Positions 11,747 to 22,239 of a stretch of 64,000 bases of DNA are shown here, one piece after another. The position numbers were made by a program, and so were the translations under genes. The first letter of the stretch is position 1; every line of letters begins with the position of its first letter. The stretch covers positions 30,819,889-30,883,888 of the forward strand of contig CM019713.1 of NCBI GenBank assembly GCA_009760885.1, in the 5' to 3' direction. This DNA is from Achatina immaculata. Its lineage: Eukaryota > Mollusca > Gastropoda > Stylommatophora > Achatinidae. The notes beneath the pieces were generated by a model. That model was not told the DNA's origin. It saw nothing but the letters and a program-made list of their open reading frames with translations, and ran no database searches.

Positions 11747-11924
11747 GCTGAATGTTTGTTTTTCACACCTCTCTTCCAAATATCGCAAGATTTCTTCATT
11801 GCTGCTCTACTTAAATAACTTGCCTTGTCTCATCTCCTTCCTCTATCGTAACAGAAATCCTGCGCAGAAAGTCGCTGAGGTTAAATGTTTTTGAGTAAGT
11901 ACTCTTTGTTAGACATGCCATTTT

Positions 11925-11925
11925 T

Positions 11926-11956
<31 letters not shown>

Positions 11957-11957
11957 C
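11925..11957. repeat. (TTTC)n microsatellite
   Basis: Eight CTTT units. Confidence 0.95.
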
Positions 11958-11984
11958 CATGTAACTTTGAACTGGTGTTCTTTG

Positions 11985-12485
11985 CAGCCGATGCTGTGAA
12001 AAGGTCGAGGCACAGCATCGTATCGGCGTGGGAGGGGGTTGTGGCGGCTATTTTTTTTCAGTCCTATAGTGCAGCTAAAAAGCAGATGACGTGGAATGCT
12101 TCTTTAGCAGGCTCCACCACCACGGGGACTGGCGATCCCTACCCCCCTCCCCTTAGCCAGGCTAAGGTACTGGCGGTATCAACGAAGAGCTGGGACAGGG
12201 TCTTGGTCAGCGATGGTTCGCTAATCCTGACGCTAGCATATCAACTATGGTTCGCTAATCCTGACGCTAGCATATCAACTATGGTTCGCTAATCCTGACG
12301 CTAGCATATTAACTATGGTTCGCTAATCCTGACGCTAGCATATTAACTATGGTTCGCTAATCCTGACGCTAGCATATCAACTATGGTTCGCTAATCCTGA
12401 CGCTAGCATATCAACTATGGTTCGCTAATTCTGACGCTAGCATATCAACTATGGATCGCTGACTACCTAATCGGACCTTGTCTTC
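11985..12485 (-). mobile_element. Dispersed element G, copy G2, expanded by an internal array
   Basis: The reverse complement matches G1 block by block (TTTGCAGCCGATGCTGTG at the left end; CTCCACCACCACGGGGACT; GGGACAGGGTCTTGGTCAGC). The part that is a single 34-bp unit in G1 is present here as 7 tandem units (12213-12450). After the array the element resumes with TCGCTGACTACCTAATCGG. Confidence 0.75.
12213..12450. repeat. 34-bp minisatellite, exactly 7 copies, inside element G2
   Basis: Unit starts ATGGTTCGCTAATCCTGACG and continues CTAGCATATCAACT; the periodicity is exactly 34. The array is bounded by the ATGG(T/A)TCGCT direct repeat that flanks the single unit in other G copies. Confidence 0.95.
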
Positions 12486-12920
12486 GCTGCCTCAATGACA
12501 TTTGTCATAATAAATATGATTTTTATTTTACCCGTAGCAAATTTGTTACAGTGTGCTTTCATTATCATCAGCCAGGACCACACCACATATGCAGGGCGTG
12601 TTCGTGGGGATGGATTAGCAATTTTGTTACTAAAACGCTGCAGCAAGGTGGGGAATCAACGTGTCTCTCTTGGTTGTGGAGCCTGCATAGAAGCTTGCTT
12701 CTTGAGTCTTGTGCCTGAATTCAAAGAAGACACTGTGCCAGTCGTATGGTCGTGCACTGCTGTTTAGAAGTCTGTTGCAGCTAGAGTGACGCCACTAACT
12801 TCGCTGACTTGTGTTCCAAGTTACAGTGGTATAGAACAAGAACAACAGTAGAACAACATATTTGATCAGAGTAAATTTGAAGCTCCAAATCGTACAGTGT
12901 ACATCTTACACGCAGTGGAT
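12486..12920. other. Unique sequence
   Basis: A 90-codon frame at 12495-12767 matches no family I recognise. Nothing else seen. Confidence 0.35.
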
Positions 12921-12924
12921 ATGA

Positions 12925-13770
12925 TGATGCAAACAGTGGATATGATGATAACATCAGTGGCACAAGATGATACAAAGAGTAGACATGATTAAAACAGTGG
13001 CACAAGATGATACATACAGCGGACATGACGATAACAAACAGTGGCACAAAATAATACAAACAGTGGACATGATAAAAACAAACAGTGCCACAAGATGATA
13101 CAAAGAGTAGACATGATAAAAACAGTGGCACAAGATGATACATACAGCGGACATGACGATAACAAACAGTGGCACAAAATAATACAAACAGTGGACATGA
13201 TAAAAACAAACAGTGCCACAAGATGATACAAACAGCGGACATGATGATAACAAACAGTGGCACAAGATAATACAAACAGTGGATATGACGATAACAAACA
13301 GTGGCACAAGACAAAGCAAACAGTGGACATGATAAAAACAAACAGAGCCACAAGATGATGCAAACAATGGACATGATGATAACAAAAAGTGACACAAGAT
13401 GATACAAAATGTGGACATAATGATAACAAACAGTGGACAAGATGAAACAAACACTGGACTTGATGATACATTGGACAAGATAATACAAACAGTATAAAGG
13501 ATTAAACAAACAGTGGACTCTACGATACATTGGACATGATGATAACAGTGGACAAGTATATACAAACAGTAGACAAGATAATACAGTGGAGAAGATTATG
13601 TAGTAGATATAATGATACAGTGGACAAAATTATACAAACACTGGAGAAGCCGATACAAACAGTGGACAAGAATGTAGAAACAGTGGACAAGATTATACAA
13701 AACGGACATGATGATACAGTGGACAAGACTATACAAACAGTGCCCAAGATTATGCACAGGACTAGATGAA
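12925..13770. repeat. 43-bp minisatellite with a 128-bp higher-order repeat
   Basis: Built from CACAAGATGATACAAACAGTGGACATGA-like modules (described in parts: CACAAGATGATACAAACAG, TGGACATGATGATAAC). Between 12981 and about 13230 a three-module block recurs with period 128. The right part (13560-13770) is more diverged, with GTGGACAAGAT modules. Both strands hold long frames as a composition artefact. Confidence 0.85.
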
Positions 13771-14131
13771 CATAGAATATTAATGCTCAACAAATTAAAT
13801 CTTCATTCTACGATCTCCATAAATCACTTTTGATCAGGGATTGCAATTCTTTTTGTTTCTCAGCTTTTTCTCTTCAAAATAATCAGAAGCTGTGAGATGT
13901 GTGTATGTGCGAATGTTATACTATATGTACTATGACAAGTCAAAAACTAACCACAAATCAAGGGATATATCTCTGAAAATATAATATCCGGGACCCAGTC
14001 AAATATGTTTTTCAGTGATTATGCCCATTCATTTGCGATTACTTTGTGATTCGTCTTGGTATTTTTCAGTGATTATGTCCCTTGTTCTGCGATTAATTTC
14101 TGACTCACTCGTGTGTGTGTGTGTGAATGCG
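13771..14131. other. Unique sequence with a short duplication
   Basis: TTTTTCAGTGATTATG(C/T)CC occurs twice, about 57 bp apart (about 14010 and 14067). No gene. Confidence 0.4.
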
Positions 14132-14462
14132 CTGTCCGATTTGGTGGTCAGCAACCCATAGTTGGTATGCTTGCCTCAAAACTGGCGAACCATAGCCGAT
14201 CAAGACCCTGTCCCACCTCTCCGCAGGTACCCTTAGTAACAGGCCTAAACTGGCTAACCAGAGCTGGAATCGCTAGAGTCAGGCCACGGTGGTGGAGTCT
14301 GGTAACGAAGTATTACTCCCCCGTGCTCTTTTAGGCTGCTCTCAGGGAATGAAAACAAAAAAAATTATCGCCGTAACCCAGTCCCAAACCGGCACGACGC
14401 TGTTCCTCAACGCTTTCACTGTATCATCTGCAAATAAAACCAGCTCGAAGTCCCAAATGAAT
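14132..14462 (+). mobile_element. Dispersed element G, copy G3
   Basis: Same block order as G1 (CAAGACCCTGTCCCACCTC, CACGGTGGTGGAGTCTGG, AACCCAGTCCCAAACCGGC). One diverged 34-bp unit is present between AGCAACCCATAG and GCGAACCATAG. Confidence 0.7.
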
Positions 14463-14577
14463 AGAACAACAGCAGCAGCGACAGATAATTGTATGTGTGT
14501 ATGACGTAACTCTGACTATTGATATCCGAGAATAACTTCATTTACTGATGTCCGTAAGCTGTTACCTATGACAGTAA

Positions 14578-15700
14578 CAATTCAATTCAATTCAGTTCAA
14601 GGTCCGTGCCGCGTGGCGTAGGCGATCATTTCTCTCCACAATTCCCTGTCTTTAGACTTGATTATGAGATCTGCCGGTGAGTTTCTTCCTAGCCACACTG
14701 ACAGCCAATCTAGTAGCTTCTCTCTCTTCTTCCACTGTCTCTTCTTCCTTCAATTTTTCCAGTTGACACAGTGTGTTCTAATTTTCCTCTTCTCAGGAAA
14801 TGCTCTATAAATCTCGCTTGTTTGCCTCTGATCTTTACTGTAATTTGCTTTTTAACTCCAGCCTCTCTTAAGACTTCTTCATTGGTTTTCTTGACTGCCC
14901 ATGGTACCTTCAACATCCCTCATATAAACCACATCTCTGTGGCCTCCATTCCTCGTTGTACTCTCATATTCCTGGACCATACTTCACATCCATAAAACAG
15001 AATTGGCTCGATGTAACATTTAAGTACTCAGAATTGTGTTTCCATTGATATGGATCAGTTGCACAAGATGTGTCTCATTGTCTGGAATGCTGACTTGGCC
15101 TGAGCACGTCTGTTTTTTATTTCTTTGTGACATTTCCCATCAGTTTTTATAATCGTTCCTAAGTAACTGAGTCTGTCAACCTATTTCAGATTTGTACCAT
15201 CGATGGTAATGCTACATTTTGGTGGTATTCTTTTCTTTGAGATGACCATCACTTCAGTCTTCTTTTTATTATTATCCTTTACAATTACTTTCATGAACCA
15301 CGATGTCCATAAGAGCCTGTAGCTCCCCTTCATTTTTAGCAACCAGAACTGTGTCATCTGCATATATTAAGTTGTTAAGGTTGTACCTGTCAACTGATAT
15401 TCCTGGCAAGCTCTCTATATTTCTCATTATGTTTTCGCTGTACAAGGAGGAGAAGTCAGGAGATGGAACACACCCTTGTCTAACTCCCAATTTTATGTCT
15501 TGGAAAGCTCCTATTTTATTCTCAACCCTCATTGCTGCTGATTGCTGCCAGTGAATGTTTTTGATGAGTTTCAGATCTTTCCCATCTATGTTGATGTCTT
15601 CCAGCATTCTTATAATTTCTGTGTGTCTCACTTTATCGGATGCTTTACAGTAGTCTATGAAGCATAAATACAGGTCACGGGTGTCCTTAAATTGTTACCT
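14578..15700 (-). mobile_element. LINE D, 5'-truncated, with RT domain remnant
   Basis: On the minus strand, frames in order give the RT catalytic region (LCFIDY near 15650; GVRQGCVPSP near 15480; IYADDTVLVA at about 15335-15370), then KKTEVMVIS, a palm/thumb region and the C-terminal LKVPWAVKKTNEEVL, and FIEHFLRRGKLEHT near 14800. The 3' UTR ends GGCACGGACCTTGAACTG and the tail (AATTG)n. Several frameshifts; dead. It is an APE-type LINE by RT style; clade not assigned. Confidence 0.75.
15272..15631 (-). pseudogene. Reverse transcriptase fragment of LINE D
   Basis: A 119-codon open piece with RT motifs: QGC in GVRQGCVPSP and the catalytic YADD in NLIYADDTVLVAKNEGE. This fragment covers only the central palm and would not fold alone. 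The frame breaks after ESNCKG, and the remaining palm continues in another frame at 15181-15363. Confidence 0.75.
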
Positions 15701-15787
15701 GTGGCAATGTCCACGCATGACTGCTAGTTCCTAAATGTTTTCTCGCCTCCGGTCTCTGACTACAGCTACATGAAGGCCATCTGGGAT

Positions 15788-16300
15788 AACATTCATTCAT
15801 TCATTTCTATGTCCCTTGTGCAACCTTGCCTCCCTAACAGCTCTCCTGTAGGCCTCTCGGTTGTGAGCAAGGTGGCCTGCTGCTGATGCATCCATTTGCA
15901 GATCGTCAACGATGTCATGCAGCCATCTTCGCCTCGATCTTCCTCTCTTTCTTTTTCCCATTATGTACTCTTCCAAGATGGTCTTCTCTAGACTATCATG
16001 ACGTTTAGTGTGTCCAAAATATTTAAGTTTTCTCTGTTTAATACTCTTTACTAGCCAGCCTTCTTCAATATTAAGTTCTTGTAGTATGGATATATTTGTT
16101 CTTTTTTGTGTCAATAATATTTGAAGAACTCTTCTGTAGCATTTAGATTCAAAGGAATTTATGTGTTTTTCAGCCGTTTTGTTAAGTGTCCAGGTCTCAC
16201 AGGCATGTGATAACAAAGGATAACAAGGTCCAAGATAAATGGCAATTATTTTTCTTGACAGTGTAATATTAACTGTAATGTAAACACGTAATATCTGTAA
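15788..16300 (-). mobile_element. LINE C 3' end with (ATGA)n tail
   Basis: Minus-strand frame 15797-16210 gives the C-terminal part of an RT polyprotein: SHACETWTLNKTAEKHINSF, then ILEEYIMGKRKRGRSRRRW and a C-terminus LHKGHRNE followed by a stop in the tail. It ends in (TGAA)n at 15788-15802. It abuts the upstream end of LINE D. Sister copies are at 7393 (+) and 31958 (-). Confidence 0.75.
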
Positions 16301-16488
16301 GCAAAGATGAATAATCTGCGGAGTTTTCAGAATCATGGCTGGATGTTTTGCCGGGAAGGTAAGATATAAATGAATTGTTCCGTTAAATGTGTTCCGTTCT
16401 TGTCTGCGACTTTTTTTTATCTGCCTGTTGTAGTATGTGGGCAAATGAGGAAGCTTACACTGTGGGTGACTTTTGTATGCCTTTTTTA

Positions 16489-16493
<5 letters not shown>

Positions 16494-16528
<35 letters not shown>
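16494..16528. repeat. (CT)n microsatellite
   Basis: Pure CT tract. Confidence 0.95.
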
Positions 16529-16529
<1 letters not shown>

Positions 16530-16855
16530 AGGAAGTAACTGATACAAATAATTAAATACAGCTGATACAAACAGATAAAGAGAAGAAGCTCTGTTTATGT
16601 AAATGATTAGTTCGTTTTTTTTTCTTCTGAAAATAGCTTCATCGTACTTAAAACTTCTCCATATCTATTCTGCTCCAAATTCCAGTTAGCATCTTAACAT
16701 GAATGTTGCAAGCGGTCCTAGACACTTAAAACGTCTGCTCCAATTACTGTGGTAGATTTCCTAGAATTTATTGTCCCTGGCAGAGCTCGTCTGGCCTACT
16801 TTCTTACGATTTTCTACATGCAGGACAATGCACACAGAGGTTCTTTCGCACCGTC
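16530..16855. other. Unique sequence
   Basis: Nothing recognised. Confidence 0.35.
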
Positions 16856-16857
16856 TA

Positions 16858-17588
16858 GAGATCATTTCTGTACCACTATCTAGAGATCAGCTCTGTCCCA
16901 CTATCTAGAGATCAGCTCTGTACCACCATCTAGAGATCAGCTCTGCCTCTTTATCTAGAGATCAGCTCTGCCCAGCTGTCTAGAGATCAGCTCTGTTCCA
17001 TTATCTAGAGATCATCTCTGCCCCAATATCTATAGATCAGTTCTGCACCACTATCTAGAGATAGCTCTGTCACATTATCTAGAGATCAGTTCTGCCCCAC
17101 TATCTAGAGATAGCTCTGTCACATTATCTAGAGATCAATTCTGACCCACTATCTAGAGATAGCTCTGTCACATTATCTAGAGATCAACTCTGTCACATTA
17201 TCTAGAGATATTCTCTGACCAACTATCTAAAGATCAACTCTGTCTCAATATCTAGAGATCAGCTCTGTTTCACTCTCTAAAGATCAACTCTGTCTCATTA
17301 TCTAGAGATCAGCTCTGTCTCATTATCTAGAGATCAGCTCTGTCACATTATCTAGAGATCAGCTCTGTTTCACTATCTAGAGATCAACTCTGTCTCATTA
17401 TTTAGAGATCAGCTCTGTCCCATTATCTAGAAATCAGCTCTGTCCAACTATCTAAAGATCAACTCTGTCTCATTGTCTAGAGATCAGTTCTGTCTCATTA
17501 TCTAGAGATCAGCTCTGACCAACTATCTAAAGATCAACTCTGTCTCATTATCTAGAGATCAGCTCTGACCAACTATCTAAAGATCATG
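16858..17588. repeat. 25-bp minisatellite, about 29 copies, hairpin-forming unit
   Basis: Unit built on TATCTAGAGATCAGCTCTGT plus CYCAT. Each unit holds TCTAGA and the self-complementary AGAGATCAGCTCT (AGAG stem, ATCAG loop, CTCT). Units vary between 24 and 26 bp, and variants (TAAAGATCAACTCTG) are grouped in the right half. Confidence 0.95.
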
Positions 17589-17639
17589 GGCATATATAAC
17601 TGGAGGAGTGTGTGTTGGGGGGGGGGGCGGGAGAAAAGA

Positions 17640-17722
17640 ATCCCTTCTGGTAGGATTCAGTCTAGCATCACCCAGCACTCAAGGCAGAGCGCTTAACGCC
17701 GAGACCACGCAGCCAGCGTGTA
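17640..17722 (-). mobile_element. SINE-like tRNA-derived head
   Basis: The reverse complement begins CACGCTGGCTGCGTGGTCTC and GGCGTTAAGCGCTCTGCC, A-box-like. The following TGCTAGACTGAATCCTACC is a weak B-box counterpart. A poly-G tract (17619-17630) lies beyond. Confidence 0.4.
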
Positions 17723-17949
17723 AATGATTCATGTACTTTAAATAATTTCATTCCCCCCCCCCACATTCCGCCTCCCTTCCTTCACCATTCCATCCATCGC
17801 CTTCAAAATCCCTTATTTTCACTTGTCTTACCCTTAAGTTTGTTACTCTTAAGTTATATATTTTGTTTCCATTTTTAAACTCTTTTTCTGAAACTGCGTC
17901 ACTTCACTTTGAGCTGTGTTAATTCACTGTGAACTGCATCTTATTTTAT

Positions 17950-18463
17950 TTCGCATCACTGCACTGTCACTGCACTATCACTGCGCTGTCACTGCACTGT
18001 CACTGCACTATCACTGCGCTGTCACTGCACTGTCACTGCGCTGTCACTGCAATATCACTACGCTGTCACTGCACTATCACTGCGCTGTCACTGCACTATC
18101 ACTGCGCTGTCACTGCACTATCACTGCACTATCACTGCGCTATCACTGCACTATCACTGCGCTGTCACTGCACTATCACTGCACTATCACTGTGCTATTA
18201 GTGCACTATCACTGTGCTATCACTGCACTATCACTGTGCTATTAGTGCACTATCACTGTGCTATCACTGTGCTATCACTGCACTATCACTGTGCTATTAG
18301 TGCACTATCACTGTGCTATCACTGCGCTATCACTGCACTATCACTGCGCTGTCACTGCACTATCACTGCACTATCACTGTGCTATTAGTGCACTATCACT
18401 GCACTATCACTGTGCTATCACTGCACTATCACTGCGCTATCACTGCGCTATCACTGCACTTTA
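17950..18463. repeat. 11-bp minisatellite (CACTGCACTAT)n with larger periods
   Basis: About 46 units of CACTG(C/T)(A/G)CT(A/G)T. A variant GTGCTATTAGTG recurs, giving a longer superimposed period in the right half. Confidence 0.95.
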
Positions 18464-18483
18464 AATTATATCACTATATTTTA

Positions 18484-18650
18484 GGGCCCCTGAGCAGCAG
18501 TGTTTAGTGCAGTCGTATTTCGCGCCAAAAGTCGTTGGTTTGACCGGGGTCTGAGCCGCCCAAGGTCATCCAGGTGTATAAATGGGTACCTGGTTCCTTC
18601 CGGAGGTGGAGAAGGAAAGGCAACCACGCGTGACCACATCACCCTTTAGT
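18484..18650 (+). mobile_element. SINE-like element E1
   Basis: Starts AGGGCCCCTGAGCAGCAGTG and has TTGGTTTGACCGGGGTC as a degenerate B box. It then has the block AAATGGGTACCTGGTTCC followed by GGAGGTGGAGAAGGAAAGGC. The ATGGGTACCT block recurs at 39578. No coding. Confidence 0.5.
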
Positions 18651-18689
18651 GTGTCGACATTGGCCATATCAAAAGACGTAACAAATATA

Positions 18690-18868
18690 CTGAAGACCAT
18701 ACCACGAGGAAAGGTGGAAGGAAAAAGAGCAAGAGGAAGACAGAGATGTAGATGGGAAGATAACGTACGAGAATGAGCAGGACACAGCCTGGCTGAGTGC
18801 ACCATTAAGGCGAGGGAGCGAGGGAACTGGAGAATCATTACAGTCAGCATTCGTTCTGGAGAAGGTAC

Positions 18869-18914
<46 letters not shown>
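18690..18914 (+). pseudogene. LINE E 3' end with (GAT)n tail
   Basis: Reads TIPRGKVEGKRARGRQRCRW, EDNVRE, an in-frame stop, then AGHSLAECTIKARERGNWRI and TVSIRSGEG. This is the typical basic C-terminus of a LINE polyprotein. The tail is (ATG)n, 18867-18914. The minus-strand histidine-rich frame over the tail is an artefact. Confidence 0.65.
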
Positions 18915-19240
18915 CTAGTGTACCGACAGGTCATGGTAAAGTTATGATCAGTAACAGACTTGTCACGTAGCGCCTCCAGTCATAACAGAGAAGCCTTAAC
19001 TTTACCGTATTTTAAAACACTTCACTACAGGTTACATTAAAGATACGCCTCTGTTCACTCGTATAATGAAGTTACGTTCTGATGATCCATCGTAAGTTGA
19101 AAATATCAGAAACCGATTCTGAATATGACACTGTAGATAAATAAACAAATAATTGCCGTTAATTAACTAAATATCCGCGATGTTCAAAATGAAATAGATA
19201 AACACAAGTTTACTCTATCAAGAAATGTACAGCGCTGTAC
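18915..19240. other. Unique sequence
   Basis: Nothing recognised. Confidence 0.35.
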
Positions 19241-19247
19241 AGTACAT

Positions 19248-19326
19248 GCCGCTGTGGTGTAGTGGTTAATGTACTCGCCTGCCGGTCAGAAGGGTCCATC
19301 GTTCGATTTCGTACTCAGGAGGAATT
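19248..19326 (+). mobile_element. tRNA-derived SINE head F
   Basis: TGGTGTAGTGGTTAATGTAC fits the pol III A box, and 40 bp later CGTTCGATTTC is a slightly decayed B box. It is followed by a G-run and CCCGGCCTAAAACAACCCGG. Confidence 0.55.
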
Positions 19327-19527
19327 TTTTGTTTCCCCGACCGACCTGCACTGGGGGGGGGGGGGGTCAACCCGGCCTAAAACAACCCGGATGTCTGGGG
19401 TTTCCCTAAGAAAATAAAGGCAACCAGGTCAGGTACCGGCATCCCTGCCTCAAATGCTGTAGTAGCCTTAAGATCTGAAGGCACTGACACTTCACACCCC
19501 TACACCATGCAGATACCACAGGGCATA

Positions 19528-19720
19528 TACGGATCAGGGATCGCCATAGTCCCTATGGTGGTGGAGTCTGCGAAAGAAGTACTCCACGCCTCCGCTTATC
19601 AGCTTCACTCAGGGACTGGAAAAAAAAAGTAGTATCCTTAACCTACTCCCAATCCGACACGTGTCTGAACATCCTCTCCGCATCGGATGCAAAGAAAATA
19701 AGCTGGCAGTTCCAGATTTG
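19528..19720 (+). mobile_element. Dispersed element G, copy G4 (partial) with GAA-rich tail
   Basis: Matches the right half of G1 (TCGCCATAGTCCCTATGGTG, GTGGAGTCTGCGAAAGAAG, CTACTCCCAATCCGACACG, CGGATGCAAAGAAAATAAGC). It runs into a GAAGAAGAC-rich tract to 19760, perhaps the original 3' tail. Confidence 0.65.
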
Positions 19721-19767
19721 AAGAAGACGAGGAGACGAAGAAGAAGACAAAGAAGAAACAGTATTTA

Positions 19768-20158
19768 CAGTCTTATATCTTATATCTTCTTATATCCTTC
19801 CCGTGCCGTTAAACGTCACATAGGGCTCGCAAAATAGTTCGCCAATTTTTCCTGTCTTCGGCGAATCTTTCAACCTCATCAAAGGATTTTATGCCTGTTA
19901 ATTTGGCCTCTCTTAACAATGTGCTCTTCAGAGTTTCACGCGGTCTGCCTCTTTTTCTTCGGCCTGTTGTTTTCCACTTGATAGCTTGGTTTGGGATTCT
20001 CTGATCATTTCTTCTCATTAAGTGACCAACATATGTCCATCTCCTTTTCCTGATCACCCATGAGACTGGTTGTTGTTCACTCATCTGTCTTATCTCTACA
20101 TTGTTCTTGAATTCGTTCCACTTGATGCCAAGTATTTTCCTTAGGCATTTGTTATAAC
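19768..20158 (-). mobile_element. LINE A, 5'-truncated copy 1
   Basis: The minus frame gives CLRKILGIKWNEFKNN, then RRWTYVGHLMRRND, GRRKRGRPRETLKSTLLREA, a C-terminal RALCDV and a stop. The 3' UTR is short (AACGGCACGGGAAGG) with an (ATAAG)n tail. It is cut right after the sequence encoding NKCLRK, at the edge of the 60-bp array. Same family as 25949-26765. Confidence 0.75.
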
Positions 20159-20434
20159 TGTTACAACAATACGACAGCAAGCATAGCTCAACACAACACA
20201 GCACAGCACAACGCAACATGACATAACAATACGACAGCAAGCATAGCTCAACACAACACAGCACAGCACAACGCAACATGACATAACAATACGACAGCAA
20301 GCATAGCTCAACACAACACAGCACAGCACAACGCAACATGACATAACAATACGACAGCAAGCATAGCTCAACACAACACAGCACAGCACAACGCAACATG
20401 ACATAACAATACGACAGCAAGTATAGCTCAACAC
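20159..20434. repeat. 60-bp minisatellite, left part (about 4.6 copies)
   Basis: Units contain CAATACGACAGCAAGCATAG, CTCAACACAACACAGCACAG and CACAACGCAACATGACATAA. The first four copies are practically identical. Related but more decayed units resume at 23694 on the far side of LINE B. Confidence 0.9.
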
Positions 20435-20645
20435 CCCCACCCCCCGTGTGGTACCCGGGATCTGCAAAGAATAGGACCACTGTACCTTACCATGCATGAT
20501 CGTAAAAGGCGACTAAGTAAGGTTCGGCGTAGGACCAGCAACCATATCTGGTAAAAAAAAAAACTATCAGACTGCCACAGAAACAGAAGCAAGGGAAAAA
20601 ACAAATGCAGGTGGAAGGAGAAATGCTTATCAGGAAACTGAGCTC

Positions 20646-21554
20646 ATGAAGGTTGTGGATGAAAGCCAGTTACTGGAAGTCCCCAGCCCGGCTGCAGACC
20701 TCCTGGAACGTAAACACAAGATGCAAATAGGCAGCTGGAATGTAAGAACACTTAACCAGACTGGAAAACTAGCTCAAACCATCAAGGAAATGCACAGATA
20801 CACACTAGATATACTAGGAATACAAGAAGCAAGATGGACAGGACAAGGCAGAAGGAAATTAACAACACAGCACACAGAAGATACAATAATATGGTCAGGT
20901 AAAGAAGAACATCATGAAGGAGGAGTAGCATTGATTATAACAAAAGAAGCATCAATAGCATTGCTGAAATGGACCCCTATAAATGAGAGATTATTATATG
21001 CACGGTTCAACTCAAGATTCACGAAGCTGTCTATTATAGTTTGTTATACAACAACAGAAGCAACTGAAGAGGACTTAAAAGAAGATTTTTACACTAGCTT
21101 CCAAGTCACAGTAGAAACAATACCCAAGCATGATATGCTTCTCATCGACTTCAATGCAAAAGTAGGTGAGGGAAATGAAGATAGAAGAAGAATCATGGAA
21201 AGAGAAGGAATCGGAGAAATAAATGAAAATGGAGAAAGACTGTGCAGTTTCTGTGAAGAAAACATGATGACCATCGGAAGGACAATTTTCCAACATAAAA
21301 ACATCCATAAGGTGACTTGGAGGTCACCAGATAAAACCACAGAAAACCAAATCGATCACATACTAATAAACAAGTTGAAATGGTCACTACAAGATGTGAG
21401 AGCAAGGAAAAGAGCAGATGTAGGAAGTGATCACAACCTTCTGGTAGCAAAAATAAAACTAAAATTAAGGAAAGCCAAAATCAGAGAACAGAGAAAGACA
21501 CGTTTTGATACAAGAAAACTGAAAGACAGCAAACAAAGAATGAATTCTCAATAG
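20646..21554 (+). pseudogene. APE-type endonuclease of LINE B
   Basis: A 302-codon open piece. From residue 26 it has the apurinic-endonuclease fold pattern: IGSWNVRTL with Asn32, GIQEARW with catalytic Glu61, then LLIDFNAKVG (normally GDFN) at about 165, and GSDHNLLVAKI near 265, the conserved Asp-His pair. In RTE elements this domain nicks the target DNA. The chosen ATG (20646) lies 20 residues before a second Met and is only a likely start. The protein ends early at a TAG because of a frameshift near 21540; the linker to RT continues in another frame. Confidence 0.8.
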
Positions 21555-22239
21555 TACTTAAGAACCGCTTCAGTGTCTTACAAGACGAAGCAGAAATGTC
21601 CATACTAGAGTTCAGTGAAACACCACAGGAAACAACAAAAGAGGTGCTGGGATATCGGAAACGGAGAAAAGAGGAATGAATAAGCAAGACCACATGGGAA
21701 AAGATAGAGCAAAGAAAGGAAATCAAGAAAAAATTACTGAACACCAGATCACAAAGGCTAAAAGAACAAGTTTTAAGTAATTATGCACAAAAAGAAGTGA
21801 AGGAATCATGCCGTCAAGATAAACGTCAATACTATGATAAGTTGGCAGAAGCAGCAGAGAAAGCAGCATATGCAAATGACATGAAAACCATAGACAAAAT
21901 CACAAAGCAGATGACAGGTAACTTCAGTACAAGATGTGAGAGTGCAGTAAGGACACATAAGGGACAACTGGTCAGTGGAGAATGAGAAAAAATTGAAAGT
22001 TGGAGGGAACACTTTAACACCCTACTAAACAGAACACAGGCAGCACAAACAATAGACATACCTGAAGAAAAAACAGAACTAAACATCAATACAGGACCAA
22101 TAACAATAGATGAAGTAAAGGAGGCAGTAAAGAAGCTAAAATTAGTCAGGGCACCAGGTGAAGATGAAGTGACTGCTGAGATGTTGAAAGCAGAAGAAAC
22201 AGAAAAACCAAAAACAACTTCGCCGGATACTACAACAAA

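Noticed and set aside
16858..17588. CRISPR-like array
   Set aside because: Repeats are directly tandem without unique spacers, and the DNA is clearly animal; it is a minisatellite.
18566..18934. Minus-strand frame with a run of His
   Set aside because: His run is the (GAT)n tail of LINE E read in reverse.
20141..20497. Cys/Val/Leu-rich minus frames
   Set aside because: They are translations of the 60-bp array (20 codons per unit); only the LINE A part further left is meaningful.
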